From positions 434,001-498,000 of the forward strand of contig NZ_BMLS01000002.1 of the NCBI RefSeq assembly GCF_014645355.1: a stretch of 64,000 nt of DNA, given 5' to 3'. Position 1 is the stretch's first letter, and each line of letters starts with the position of its first letter. Position numbers and translations under genes: made by a program. Below, piece by piece: positions 44,626 through 54,141 of the stretch. Source of the stretch: Bowmanella pacifica. Lineage in GTDB: Bacteria > Pseudomonadota > Gammaproteobacteria > Enterobacterales > Alteromonadaceae. Below the pieces are notes generated by a model that was not told where the DNA came from, did not search any database, and was given only the letters and a program-made list of their open reading frames with translations.

Positions 44626-44639
44626 TTGGGGAGATAGTG

Positions 44640-45122
44640 ATGAAAAAAGTCCTCTTTGCCACGCTATTTATAGCACTGTCTGGTTGCGCCAATATCCTTG
44701 AGGTAACCCCTATTAACACTCCACCGGAGCGTGAAAAAGCCGCGATCCCGCAAGAAGTACTGGATGATATGGAGCAAGACATTCGTAAACTGGCAGGGCA
44801 AGTGCACCATAGTCGCACCCAGGAACGAGTGTACAGTGGTAACCAGCTTGACCTGTATCGATTGGAAGCCAGACAACTTTCCATGCAAACCGACCTGCGT
44901 GATACCTACACCGGAGAGTATTATGATTGCAGCACCATAGCCGTGCGTTATCAGTTCAATCTATACAACAGCTACTATGAAAATGCCGGACGCTGGGTGC
45001 ACTCTGAAAACACCGACAGCAAGTATCGTGAAGATGAGGTATGCACCTACCAAAGCTCGGGCCGCATCCGCTATACGCCGGGCAAAGAAGTTGATGTAAG
45101 CGACCAACCCAAACTGCGCTAG
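44640..45122 (+). CDS. Small lipoprotein co-transcribed with the W-Q-G protein
   Basis: A 160-residue lipoprotein with a lipobox LSGC, Cys at residue 16, then Ala. The mature part has an acidic helix (QEVLDDMEQDIRKLAGQVHH) and a Tyr-rich second half with two Cys residues. It has no known domain. The ATG at 44640 is preferred over the GTG at 44637, with a GGGGAG ribosome site seven bases before it. Tight spacing to the gene before it suggests the two act together in the envelope. Confidence 0.72.
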   Translation: MKKVLFATLFIALSGCANILEVTPINTPPEREKAAIPQEVLDDMEQDIRKLAGQVHHSRTQERVYSGNQLDLYRLEARQLSMQTDLRDTYTGEYYDCSTIAVRYQFNLYNSYYENAGRWVHSENTDSKYREDEVCTYQSSGRIRYTPGKEVDVSDQPKLR

Positions 45123-45135
45123 GTTATCAGTAAAA

Positions 45136-45190
45136 GCTCACCGGCATAGCAGGTGAGTTTGCTTAAGGGCACCCTAGAAGGGTGCCTTTC
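45136..45190 (+). terminator. Two successive hairpins, probable terminator
   Basis: CTCACC/GGTGAG (45137-45157) and GGCACCC/GGGTGCC (45168-45186, followed by TTT) lie directly after the lipoprotein stop. The remaining 280 bases up to the chemoreceptor show no clear gene. Confidence 0.6.
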
Positions 45191-45470
45191 TGCTGTGCTA
45201 TGGCTAAGTCGTACAATGACATTTCAACCACATAAAGATGCCAATTCCCCAGCCAAGTAACCAATAAAAGCTTTGTATGCTAGGCCAAAGCCCGAGATTT
45301 GTGCCCAACTCACAACAAAACCCTTCGGCATTCGAACGGACTAAAACGCTGCATTTGAAATCAACAAAACTTTAACATACAGTGACTTATCCTATGTGGT
45401 AGGACAAGTTATCACCGTACATTCCGAGAGTGAGTGTCATACTTTTGCCTGTTTAGGAACAAGCCCATTT

Positions 45471-46769
45471 ATGAAGTTATCAATCCGTACTCAGTTAACT
45501 CTTGTAGCCATTTTACCCGCCTTAATTATTACCATTATCATCGTTGCCGCCGCGCTAACGGATATGGGAAAGATGATTCATCAACAGGCAAAAGAGTCCG
45601 CCCGTTATGTCCAAGTCAATACCGCCTCTGAAGCCTCACAAGCAGCGCTGGAAAAAACCTTTGCCGACTTCGGCCTGAAAGCAAAAGAGAGCTTATCGGC
45701 GAAGGCTATCCCCGTGATTCTGGTTTTGATGACGCTGTTAATTGCCGGTGGTTTTTTCTTAGTACGCAAAATCATGGCAAATGTTGACAGTGTGATCCGG
45801 CAGATTTCCACTATGGCAGATCCCAATACCGCCCTTGATTACAGGCTAACCATGGATGTGAGCAATGAACTGGGCATGCTGGCTAAATCTCTGAACAATA
45901 TGATGACTGATATGGAAGGCGTGATGAAGGACATACGTTCATCCAGCGCCAAGGTCACCAGCAACGCCGATGAGGTCACCACCTGCACAACGGCCACCAT
46001 GCAAAGTATTGACTACCTGAATGACAATATGAACAACGTGGCCACTGCCATTAACCAACTGCAAGCCTCAGCCAAAGAGATAGCACAAAATGTGCAAGCG
46101 GCAAGTGCTGAAATTCAAGAGGTTAGCCAGCAAAGCAGCCAAATGAACGAGGACTACCAAACCATGAAAAGCAATACGCAAAAACTGAATACCCGTATGG
46201 CGGACTCAGCCCAAGAGGTGGTGGCACTTGGCTCACAGGTAGAAAAAATTAATAGTATCTTAACCACTATCCAGGGCATTGCAGAGCAAACGAATTTGTT
46301 GGCATTAAATGCCGCCATTGAAGCCGCCCGGGCCGGAGAACAAGGCCGGGGATTTGCGGTTGTTGCAGATGAAGTACGCAGTCTGGCGGCAAGAACGCAG
46401 CAAAGTACGCAAGAGATCGAGACCATGATCTCGGCCCTGAAAACACTGTCTGAATCTGCGGTGCGCAATATGGAACAGTCTGAAACAGAAGTGGCCAATA
46501 TGGTGGGTATGTTAAACACCAACACCCAGCAGTTTGAGCAACTCAATAGCAAGTTAAAACGTGTGACTGACTCGAACCTACAAATTGCCGCCGCAACAGA
46601 AGAGCAAAGTGCGGTAATCAGTGATATTAATCAAAACATTCATCGTGTGACCGACTTATCCTTGGAAGCTCAACAACAAGCTAATACCAATAATGACATC
46701 GTAAATGGCTTACATCTCATCGCCAAAAACCTGGATAAAACCGTCAACAGCTTTAAGGCAAACCGCTAG
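45471..46769 (+). CDS. Methyl-accepting chemotaxis protein, minimal periplasmic loop
   Basis: A 432-residue chemoreceptor. TM1 is about residues 9-29 and TM2 about 79-98, with only about 50 residues between, too few for a globular ligand domain. A HAMP domain (about 99-150) and a methyl-accepting signalling coiled coil follow, with the hairpin tip [20 protein letters not shown] and [15 protein letters not shown]. The ATG at 45471 is chosen because TM1 follows at once; the GTG at 45396 would add a soluble segment with no support. Receptors like this may sense through the membrane, through redox partners or through other proteins. No che genes are nearby. Confidence 0.88.
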   Translation: MKLSIRTQLTLVAILPALIITIIIVAAALTDMGKMIHQQAKESARYVQVNTASEASQAALEKTFADFGLKAKESLSAKAIPVILVLMTLLIAGGFFLVRKIMANVDSVIRQISTMADPNTALDYRLTMDVSNELGMLAKSLNNMMTDMEGVMKDIRSSSAKVTSNADEVTTCTTATMQSIDYLNDNMNNVATAINQLQASAKEIAQNVQAASAEIQEVSQQSSQMNEDYQTMKSNTQKLNTRMADSAQEVVALGSQVEKINSILTTIQGIAEQTNLLALNAAIEAARAGEQGRGFAVVADEVRSLAARTQQSTQEIETMISALKTLSESAVRNMEQSETEVANMVGMLNTNTQQFEQLNSKLKRVTDSNLQIAAATEEQSAVISDINQNIHRVTDLSLEAQQQANTNNDIVNGLHLIAKNLDKTVNSFKANR

Positions 46770-46788
46770 GAGCATCGTCTTCCAACCG

Positions 46789-46813
46789 GCAGCCCCAATT
46801 TCTATGGGGTTGC
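46789..46813 (+). terminator. Possible terminator after chemoreceptor
   Basis: GCAGCCCCA and TGGGGTTGC pair imperfectly around a seven-base loop. The T-run is missing, so the call is weak. Confidence 0.35.
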
Positions 46814-47035
46814 TATCCCGCGTAGCCATAGCTTTTTGCTTAATTTTCAAGCATATTTAAGCACGCAAGGACAGCAACGTAGGTAAGTTCGCTAGGCTTT
46901 TGTTGTTAGTTTACTTGGCAAACATTAGCCAAGTTCTGGGTTTGAGAATGTTACAAATGCTCACGCACGCCCTATTAGCTTTGTGATTTACCAGTTACAA
47001 AACGGAAGTGAGACCATTTAAATATTGAGGTTTTC

Positions 47036-48322
47036 ATGGAGCAACGAAAGCTCTACAGTGCCGCGCTGGTCCTGCTGTTAATCATTACCTTTGTCGCCAT
47101 ACTGTTGCAGTTTTACTTAATGGAAAGAACGCTGCTACTTCACCCCGGCAATACAGCAAATGTCAGCGCTATCTCCGATAAAAGCATTAACGGAAAGTCT
47201 GAGGCCACCATCACCGAAAAAGACGGCAAGTGGTTGCTAACATGCCAAATCATGCCGTCTCAGTACAGTTGGCCCTTTTGCGAACTCTCGATTAACTTTT
47301 TTAAGGGCAAGACGATCGGTCAGGGGATTGATCTTTCATCCTTTTCCTCTGTCTATATTAAGGCCCGTTATCTTAATAAAGGCCACGACAGTCTGCGCTT
47401 CCAACTTCGTACCTTTAACCCGGAATATGGCCGGTTTGATAATCAGGACACATGGAAATATGTGGGCATTGAATACTGGCCTGAGCGTTCAGCGGAGTCC
47501 AATAATCTTCCCCTCAAAAGCCTGCAAGTAGCGACCTGGTGGATAGTGGAGCAGAAGCTGCCGATCAAGTACGCCGTCCCCGAATTTGATAATGTGATGG
47601 TGCTGGAACTGGCCACCGGAAATAATATTCAACCCGGGCAGTATCTTATTGAAGTGGAGTATATTGAGTTTACCGGCAAGTACTTTACCAATAGCCAAGT
47701 TCTGTTCTTTCTAATCTCCCTTTGGGTTACTTCGGCAGCATGTTTTCTGTTTTACAGTCTCAGATGGTCATACAAGCAACTAAGTGAAACAGAAAAGCGG
47801 GCGGAAGACCTGAAGCAGCTCAATCAACTGCTGAATGTTAAAACCAAAGAGCTGAAAGACCAGGCCGAGCGAGACCCCTTAACCGGTGCGCTCAACCGAG
47901 CCGGAATAGAAAAAATATTCACCAAAGAGCTGGAAGTACTGTCGCTGATGTTTATTGACATCGACCACTTTAAGTCCATCAATGACAACCATGGTCATGC
48001 CGTGGGTGATGATATTCTCAGGGAGTTTTCTAAGTTAATTAGTCAGAACTGTCGTTTCACTGACTTCCTGGCACGCTGGGGCGGAGAGGAGTTTCTATTG
48101 GTTTGTCCCAACACCGCGTTGGAAGACGCCTATGATCTGGCCCAGGCCTTACGCAAACTCATTAGCGACCATCAATGGGCAAACAATATTCGCTTAACCG
48201 CAAGCTTTGGTGTGGCCCAGCAAGGTAATGAAAGTCCCACCGCCTTTATAGAGCGCGCAGATAAAGCCTTGTACGATGCAAAAGTGCGTGGACGAAATCA
48301 GGTTGTACTCTCGGCGCACTAA
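47036..48322 (+). CDS. Membrane diguanylate cyclase with periplasmic sandwich-like sensor
   Basis: A 428-residue GGDEF enzyme that makes cyclic di-GMP. TM1 is about residues 9-30, a periplasmic sensor region about 31-225, TM2 about 230-250, then a coiled coil and the GGDEF domain (about 280-425). The active-site motif is GGEEF at 349-353, intact, and an inhibitory I-site RFTD lies at 340-343, the correct five residues before it, so product inhibition is likely. The periplasmic part (SSFSSVYIKARYL, DSLRFQLRTFNP) looks like a CBM/galactose-binding sandwich, suggesting a carbohydrate or surface signal; that is inference. GAGG precedes the ATG. Confidence 0.88.
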   Translation: MEQRKLYSAALVLLLIITFVAILLQFYLMERTLLLHPGNTANVSAISDKSINGKSEATITEKDGKWLLTCQIMPSQYSWPFCELSINFFKGKTIGQGIDLSSFSSVYIKARYLNKGHDSLRFQLRTFNPEYGRFDNQDTWKYVGIEYWPERSAESNNLPLKSLQVATWWIVEQKLPIKYAVPEFDNVMVLELATGNNIQPGQYLIEVEYIEFTGKYFTNSQVLFFLISLWVTSAACFLFYSLRWSYKQLSETEKRAEDLKQLNQLLNVKTKELKDQAERDPLTGALNRAGIEKIFTKELEVLSLMFIDIDHFKSINDNHGHAVGDDILREFSKLISQNCRFTDFLARWGGEEFLLVCPNTALEDAYDLAQALRKLISDHQWANNIRLTASFGVAQQGNESPTAFIERADKALYDAKVRGRNQVVLSAH

Positions 48323-48774
48323 GGCCGTTAAATACACCCCCAGGCCCTCGCCACAGTATCGCCTTAGCGGCACTGATGTTTATTTAATGCTCAGCTAAGC
48401 GCCCTCAAGGGACAATTCCATTATTTCATCCCCCATTACTCCCCTGCCCGAGTTGACAAGGATGTCAGGTTAAAACCCTTCCAGCAAAATAATTTATTTT
48501 TAAATTTTTTTTACATAAAGGTAAATTATTCTTGATGTTTTTTCCTGTTTTTGCTTAATTAGTCGGCACTTAGCGTTTCCGTTTTGCAATAACAGCGCGG
48601 CAAAAAGCAAAGCAGGAGGCGAAACGCTAAGTCGCTGGGGACAACCACATGGGTCTATTTAGGTACGTTACAAAAGCATCTCAACACCGCGCTTTGCAGT
48701 CCTGTAGGCTGCAACTGAGGTTTGTAGCAAATGGACATAAGAACAATGGCTACATCTAATCTATAGGGAAAGGT
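48323..48774. other. Long intergenic region with a 12-bp inverted repeat
   Basis: This stretch separates the cyclase and the second TonB receptor. It holds ACTTAGCGTTTC (48568-48579) and its exact complement GAAACGCTAAGT (48621-48632), with a smaller TTTTGC/GCAAAA pair inside. The base composition is AT-rich around 48490-48540. The TonB receptor ribosome site AGGGAAAGG lies at the end. No gene is apparent. Confidence 0.6.
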
Positions 48775-51700
48775 ATGAAGGCTATCCAATTATCCAAAAC
48801 CGCCATCGCAGTGAGCACAGCATTAGTGATAGGCACAAGCATGCCCATGGCTGCTTATGCTCAGGAAGCACAAAGCGCTTCAGCAGAGAGCGAAAAAGAA
48901 GGCGTTGAAGTGATTCAAGTCACAGGTATTCGCTCATCACTGCGTGAAAACTTAAACAATAAGCGCTTTTCAAACGCTATTGTTGATTCAATCAATACCG
49001 AAGACATTGCCAAAAACCCTGACAAAAACATGGCCGAGGCCCTGCAACGCATACCAGGTGTGCAGATTGAACGCGAGTTTGGTGAAGGCGCAAAAATTTC
49101 AATCCGCGGTACCTCTCCCGAGCTGACCAACACTCTGGTTAATGGTCAGTCAGCCAAATCGGCGTCCTACCGGCCAGGTCAGGCGGAAAGTAATGCCTTT
49201 GATTTCTCAAATATTCCTGCTGAGCGCGTGTCCAAGATTGAAGTGCATAAATCTGCCCGTGCCGACTTAGATGCCGGCGGTATCGGCGGCACGGTTATTC
49301 TGCATACCAAAAAGCCCTTAGAGCAAAAAGATGGCTACGGCTATTTGAATATTGAAGGTGAGTACAACGACTCGTCAGAAAAATCGTCACCACAGATCTC
49401 TACCGCCTATAACTTTGTTTCTGAAAACCAGAAATTTGGTGCCTCCGTTGCGGTTAGCCTTCAACAACGTAACGCCTTTCGTTCAGGATTTGAATCTGGT
49501 GGCATGGGCGCCGGTACTGGCTTCCAGCAAACCAACCCCATAGATTGTCCCACCGAAGAGTGCGCCAGTAGCGACATTAAGTTAAGACACATGAATGGCC
49601 ATAACTTAATTGTCACCAGACATATGGCGTTAAATGGTTATACCTATGGCGATCTTGAAGCAGTTGCAGGCAATGGCGACTCTTACTGGCCAACCTACGA
49701 CCCGGCCAACTCAGGGGTATGGAATAACCACACCAATAACTGGGGCCAGATGGATGAGGTGATGGACCCCACTTATATCGACCCAGACTGGGGATTGTTC
49801 TGGGGCAGCCGCAGAACAGGTGGCCTGGGGCAAACCGCACCAAGACACTTAGGTAATATGCTCTACTCCCCGGCGTTCTCTACCGATGAAAGCCGCCTGG
49901 ATACCACAGTGAACTTTCAGTGGGCACCGTCTGACTCGCTAAGCTTTAACCTTGAGTTAAATCGCAACAGCTCAGACCGTGATAACAAAAGCGATAACCT
50001 GTACGCGCAAACCTTCCGTATCAGCCAAATGCTTTACAGTAACGGCGTGGCAGGAATTGACCCACGCTTGGTCATGGACCCGGTTAGCGATATCGTGTTG
50101 TCAGCCACAGCCCCTATTGATGGCGTTAACTTAGTGGGCGAGGCCGGCATGGTATGGGACGGCAACAACTACACTAAAGGCGATACTCGCTGGGGTGAGA
50201 TGCTGCGCAGAGATTCCAACGATCGCAGCGGCACCGAAACCGAACAGGACAGAATCCATCTGACCATGGATTACGCCAAAGATGCCTTTATCGTCAAATT
50301 GCAAGCAGGGCGCACTACCGCAGACAGTACGGTATTAGATCGCGCCACCACCCTGGCTACTCGTTACGGTGATTCCGAAACCCCTTATTCGGGTGACAAA
50401 ACCACCCTTAAGATCCCGACTTATGAAGGGGTTAACTTAGGGTATGGCTATAATCCTGAAACAGGCAAGGTGTACTGGGGATTACATGCAGACCCGTCAT
50501 TAAGCGGAGCTGCCTTTGATGCCGCCCAACAGCGCGCCGAAAACTTCTTGCTGGCCCCCACTAACGAGTTTTATCTGTTGACGGGGGGGTTACGCAATAC
50601 CGCCCGTTATCGCGAAAATACCGAGGACTTTTTCCAGGGTGATGTTACCTGGGAACTGGACAACGATTTTTATATCGACAGCGTAAAATTCGGTGCCAAG
50701 TACCGCAACATGCAGCGCACGGAAAACTTCTATACCGAAAATGCCACCTTCCATGGTTATGCTAACGAAGTCAGTAAATTCCCGTTAATCCTCGCCGAGG
50801 AACTGGTAGGCGGTACAGTATCTGGCTTGGACACGGCAGGTCACGATGTGCCTGATGAGTATTTTGATATTGATCAGGATAAGCGTGATGCCCTGCTCAA
50901 TGACCACTTCTTGCTGCTGCACTCTGAGCTTGCACCCAATAAAGGGGCCTGTGAAGACGCCATCGCCGCATCGGGTTCCGGCAACTACTATGGTTGTCGC
51001 TCTGGTATGACAGAATCTGCTGGCAACTTCTACGATGTGAGCGAAGAAGTACTGGCTTATTACGCTATGGTGAACTTCAGTGGCGAAAGATTCCGCGGCA
51101 ACTTTGGTGTGCGGGTAGTAGATACCGAGCGTGAGTCCATCAGCAAAGAAGTGGCCAAAGACGAAAATGGCCAGTTACTGTCTTATCCCACAGATCCAAG
51201 CGAAGCAGGCTATATCGCAGAGCTGGCGGGCTTCAACAAATACGAGCCGTTAGTGCAAACCAGTACTACCAAGGACTATTTGCCAAGCTTCAACCTATCT
51301 TATGATTTAACCGATAGCTTGATTTTACGCGCCGCGGCATCGAAGAATATCTCTCACCCCAGCCTCAGCCAGTTAAAAAGTAACTTCTATCTGGTTACCG
51401 AAAGGCAAAGGCTTTACACCGATGGACGTCAGCAAGATCTGACCCCAGAAGGTAACGCCGAACGTCTGGCCATGAACTCGCAGCGCAGAGGCTCAGTGGG
51501 TAATCCCAATTTAGGCTCTTACACCTCAGTAAATAGCGAGTTGGGTCTGGAGTGGTACTTCAGCGAGTCATCTCTGTTTGCCATTACCGCCTTCCAGAAA
51601 GATATCAAGAACATGGTTCGCAGCACATCCGCGGTGCGAAACTTGGATTATCTGGGCGAAGAAGGCAGAACCGACAATAACGGTTACGATATTTTTGGTG

Positions 51701-52497
51701 ACTATGTCGTTAGCTCCTACTTCAATACTGGTGAGCAAAAAGTCGAAGGTGTAGAGGTACAGCTTCAGCATGATTTGGGGAACGGTTTTGGTGGTTTGAT
51801 TAACTACACCTATACCGATGTACCAGATCAGAAGTTCTCTACCTCTGAATTTGCCTATGAAATCGCCGATATGACGGATGTAGAAACCCATCAAAGCGAT
51901 CCCTCACAGCGCGAATACTTTGAAGTCACTGGCTTTACTGCCAGAACGACTACTCAAACAGAACCCATGTTTGGTCAGTCGAAAGATACCCTGAATGCGT
52001 CGATTTACTATGAAGACGATGATTTCTCGGCCCGTCTTTCCTACAACTACCGCAGCGAGTTTGCTAACAAGAGCAACAGTGAAGGTATTCGTTACACTGA
52101 TGCGCGCTCACAGTTAGATTTTAAAGCGACGTATAAAATCATGGACAACCTGGTAGCCAGCTTTGCGGTAACCAACCTGACCAATGAGAACGTGGTGCAC
52201 TACCTGGATAGCTCGCAGATCGTAAATGATCCTGTTATCAACAAGATGAAGTGGATTGATGAGGTAGATGAAAGCGGTGCTGCCACCGGTAACCGCGTGG
52301 TTGCCACCGACGATGATGGCAACCCAATCGTCGAGTCATCCATTACCGGCGATGCCGCATTTGAGATACTGTCGCAAGCCAGTGGTGTTTCGGTTGCCGA
52401 ACTGAAGCCCTATTACGAGAACCACCTGGATAAAATGGTGGTTAACGAATGGACCAACGGTCGCCGTTTCTACTTGGGTCTTAACTACACCTTCTAA
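48775..52497 (+). CDS. TonB-dependent outer-membrane receptor, very long
   Basis: A 1240-residue receptor. It has a signal peptide (cleavage after AYA, about residue 29), a VIQVTGIRSSLRE segment, then a plug with TEDIAKNPDKNMAEALQRIP and REFGEGAKISIRGTS. A barrel follows with long extracellular loops and a terminal strand NGRRFYLGLNYTF. It is unusually long for the family because of extended loops. AGGGAAAGG stands before the ATG. No regulator, hydrolase or transporter of a known pathway is adjacent, so the substrate cannot be guessed. It shares plug motifs with the receptor at 33.7 kb, but the two diverge in the barrel. Confidence 0.93.
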   Translation: MKAIQLSKTAIAVSTALVIGTSMPMAAYAQEAQSASAESEKEGVEVIQVTGIRSSLRENLNNKRFSNAIVDSINTEDIAKNPDKNMAEALQRIPGVQIEREFGEGAKISIRGTSPELTNTLVNGQSAKSASYRPGQAESNAFDFSNIPAERVSKIEVHKSARADLDAGGIGGTVILHTKKPLEQKDGYGYLNIEGEYNDSSEKSSPQISTAYNFVSENQKFGASVAVSLQQRNAFRSGFESGGMGAGTGFQQTNPIDCPTEECASSDIKLRHMNGHNLIVTRHMALNGYTYGDLEAVAGNGDSYWPTYDPANSGVWNNHTNNWGQMDEVMDPTYIDPDWGLFWGSRRTGGLGQTAPRHLGNMLYSPAFSTDESRLDTTVNFQWAPSDSLSFNLELNRNSSDRDNKSDNLYAQTFRISQMLYSNGVAGIDPRLVMDPVSDIVLSATAPIDGVNLVGEAGMVWDGNNYTKGDTRWGEMLRRDSNDRSGTETEQDRIHLTMDYAKDAFIVKLQAGRTTADSTVLDRATTLATRYGDSETPYSGDKTTLKIPTYEGVNLGYGYNPETGKVYWGLHADPSLSGAAFDAAQQRAENFLLAPTNEFYLLTGGLRNTARYRENTEDFFQGDVTWELDNDFYIDSVKFGAKYRNMQRTENFYTENATFHGYANEVSKFPLILAEELVGGTVSGLDTAGHDVPDEYFDIDQDKRDALLNDHFLLLHSELAPNKGACEDAIAASGSGNYYGCRSGMTESAGNFYDVSEEVLAYYAMVNFSGERFRGNFGVRVVDTERESISKEVAKDENGQLLSYPTDPSEAGYIAELAGFNKYEPLVQTSTTKDYLPSFNLSYDLTDSLILRAAASKNISHPSLSQLKSNFYLVTERQRLYTDGRQQDLTPEGNAERLAMNSQRRGSVGNPNLGSYTSVNSELGLEWYFSESSLFAITAFQKDIKNMVRSTSAVRNLDYLGEEGRTDNNGYDIFGDYVVSSYFNTGEQKVEGVEVQLQHDLGNGFGGLINYTYTDVPDQKFSTSEFAYEIADMTDVETHQSDPSQREYFEVTGFTARTTTQTEPMFGQSKDTLNASIYYEDDDFSARLSYNYRSEFANKSNSEGIRYTDARSQLDFKATYKIMDNLVASFAVTNLTNENVVHYLDSSQIVNDPVINKMKWIDEVDESGAATGNRVVATDDDGNPIVESSITGDAAFEILSQASGVSVAELKPYYENHLDKMVVNEWTNGRRFYLGLNYTF

Positions 52498-52508
52498 ACG
52501 AACCGGCT

Positions 52509-52592
52509 ACAAGCTTATTGGCTTAGCCTTTAAGCTTGTTTAACCACATAAAAGCACACTTAATAGCCCAGGGCTGTTTAGTGTGCTTTTTT
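52509..52592 (+). terminator. Two stacked terminator hairpins after the TonB receptor
   Basis: ACAAGCTTA/TAAGCTTGT (52509-52539) is followed by AAAGCACACT/AGTGTGCTTT (52551-52589), which has a nested AGCCC/GGGCT core and a T-run. The second is a strong rho-independent terminator. Confidence 0.8.
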
Positions 52593-52888
52593 ATTGCGCT
52601 AAGACCATACTGGCACACCAAACTTCCTCTTCATTGCAAGGCTGAGGATAGCCAATATTTTCCCGCGAACATGCAATATGAATGGCAATCTTGGCCTGAC
52701 TTTTCGGGCTTTGTCAGCCTAACTGGCTATATGCTCCCTTTGCCTGAAAAATATTCAGGTATCGGATAAATAAATGTCACTTTACTTAGTGACCAACCTG
52801 CCCTACATTCGCCGCCAATTTCCCCCTGTCTCAGTGCCGCCGGTTGTTTCAGCCTTGTTAACGGCACTATTTTTTCCTGGAAGTAAAG
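52593..52888. other. Intergenic region before MFS gene
   Basis: Together with the terminators this makes a gap of about 390 bases. No gene with a ribosome site or family resemblance was seen. It probably contains the MFS gene promoter; GGAAG at its end is the MFS ribosome site. Confidence 0.5.
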
Positions 52889-54058
52889 ATGGTCGATGTA
52901 GTAATGGCCAATAAACCCAACAGTCCATTAGTGCCTGTACTTGGCTTATCGTTTTATGCGGTAGCGTCGGGTTTTTTAATGAGTCTGGTACCGCTCTCGT
53001 TAGTGGCCAACCAGCTCACACCCGCTCTTGCCCCCTGGCTTGCCAGTGTGTTTTATCTGGGCTTGCTGTTTGGCGCGTTTTTTATTCAGCGGGTGGTGGC
53101 TGTTACCGGCCATCGCTTAGCCTTTATTGGTTTTTTGCTGCTGCTACTGGCTACTGTGGTGTCACAAATCCTCTTGCCGTATGCCTGGCTATGGCTGATA
53201 GACCGCTTTATTGCTGGCATTGCGGTGGCGGGCGTGTTTGTGGTGGTGGAGTCCTGGCTGCTTATGGCCGATACCGCCAAACAGCGCGCCAAGCGATTGG
53301 GCCTGTATATGACCTCCCTCTACGGCGGCTCAGCCGTGGGGCAATTGATGATTAAGCCGCTGGGCGTAGAAGGCGCTATGCCCTATCTGTTTGTGATTGC
53401 GCTGCTCAGTATGGCGGTATTGGTGCCGCTACTGATTAAACGTGGCCAGCCTGAACAGCAACAATCTCATAAACTGCGGTGGCAGCAGCTGAAGAACCTT
53501 AGTCGCCCGGCACTAGTGGGCTGCCTGGTTTCCGGGCTGTTACTTGGGCCCATTTACGGTTTGCTGCCGGTGTATATTATGCAGTCAGAATACGCCCCGA
53601 AAACCGGCTTGTTAATGGCGGCGGTAATTCTGGGCGGTATGGTGGTGCAACCGCTGGTGAGCTACTTATCACCGCGCTTGAATAAATGCTTACTGATGGC
53701 ACTGTTTTCCCTGGCAGGTGTTTTCAGCCTTGTCGGCGTTATCTACGCCGCCAAGGTTGAGCTATTGGTGGCGAGTTACTTGTTATTAGGGGCAGCTAGC
53801 TTTGCCCTGTACCCCATTGCCATCACTCTGGTATGTGAAAAACTAGCGTTAAACAAGATCGTGTCGGCCACTGAATTAATGCTGCTCGCCTACAGTGTCG
53901 GCTCGGTAGTAGGGCCGTTATTGGCGGCTTACATCACCACCTCCAACAACGGCATCCCCTGGTATCTGACAGCCTGCTTAGCCACCACCTGCGTGTATAT
54001 GCTGCTTACCGCCAAACGCCGCGTCCCCGACCAAGACAGCCCAGTGGCCGAGCTTTAA
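52889..54058 (+). CDS. MFS transporter, YcaD-like
   Basis: A 389-residue inner-membrane transporter with 12 predicted helices and an MFS layout: conserved FIQRVVAVTGHRL-type loop between helices 2 and 3, helix 5 with VVVESWLLMADTAKQRAKRL, which is typical of the YcaD/UMF2 subgroup. Substrate and direction are unknown. GGAAG is seven bases before ATG 52889; an ATG at 52904 is a less likely start. It converges on the next gene across a hairpin. Confidence 0.88.
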   Translation: MVDVVMANKPNSPLVPVLGLSFYAVASGFLMSLVPLSLVANQLTPALAPWLASVFYLGLLFGAFFIQRVVAVTGHRLAFIGFLLLLLATVVSQILLPYAWLWLIDRFIAGIAVAGVFVVVESWLLMADTAKQRAKRLGLYMTSLYGGSAVGQLMIKPLGVEGAMPYLFVIALLSMAVLVPLLIKRGQPEQQQSHKLRWQQLKNLSRPALVGCLVSGLLLGPIYGLLPVYIMQSEYAPKTGLLMAAVILGGMVVQPLVSYLSPRLNKCLLMALFSLAGVFSLVGVIYAAKVELLVASYLLLGAASFALYPIAITLVCEKLALNKIVSATELMLLAYSVGSVVGPLLAAYITTSNNGIPWYLTACLATTCVYMLLTAKRRVPDQDSPVAEL

Positions 54059-54090
54059 GGCCACTGGCCTAAACCACCCACTCTTCAGGT

Positions 54091-54114
54091 AAAAAGGGGC
54101 CGCCCTGCCCCCTT
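54091..54114 (-). terminator. Hairpin between convergent MFS and W-Q-G genes
   Basis: AAGGGGC and GCCCCCTT pair with one bulge. The minus strand continues into a T-run, so it fits the end of the minus-strand transcript. Confidence 0.55.
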
Positions 54115-54141
54115 ACACACTGAATAAAGCTGGCCAGAAAA

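Noticed and set aside
52536-52769. A 77-codon frame after the second TonB receptor
   Set aside because: It starts within terminator hairpins and lacks a ribosome site.
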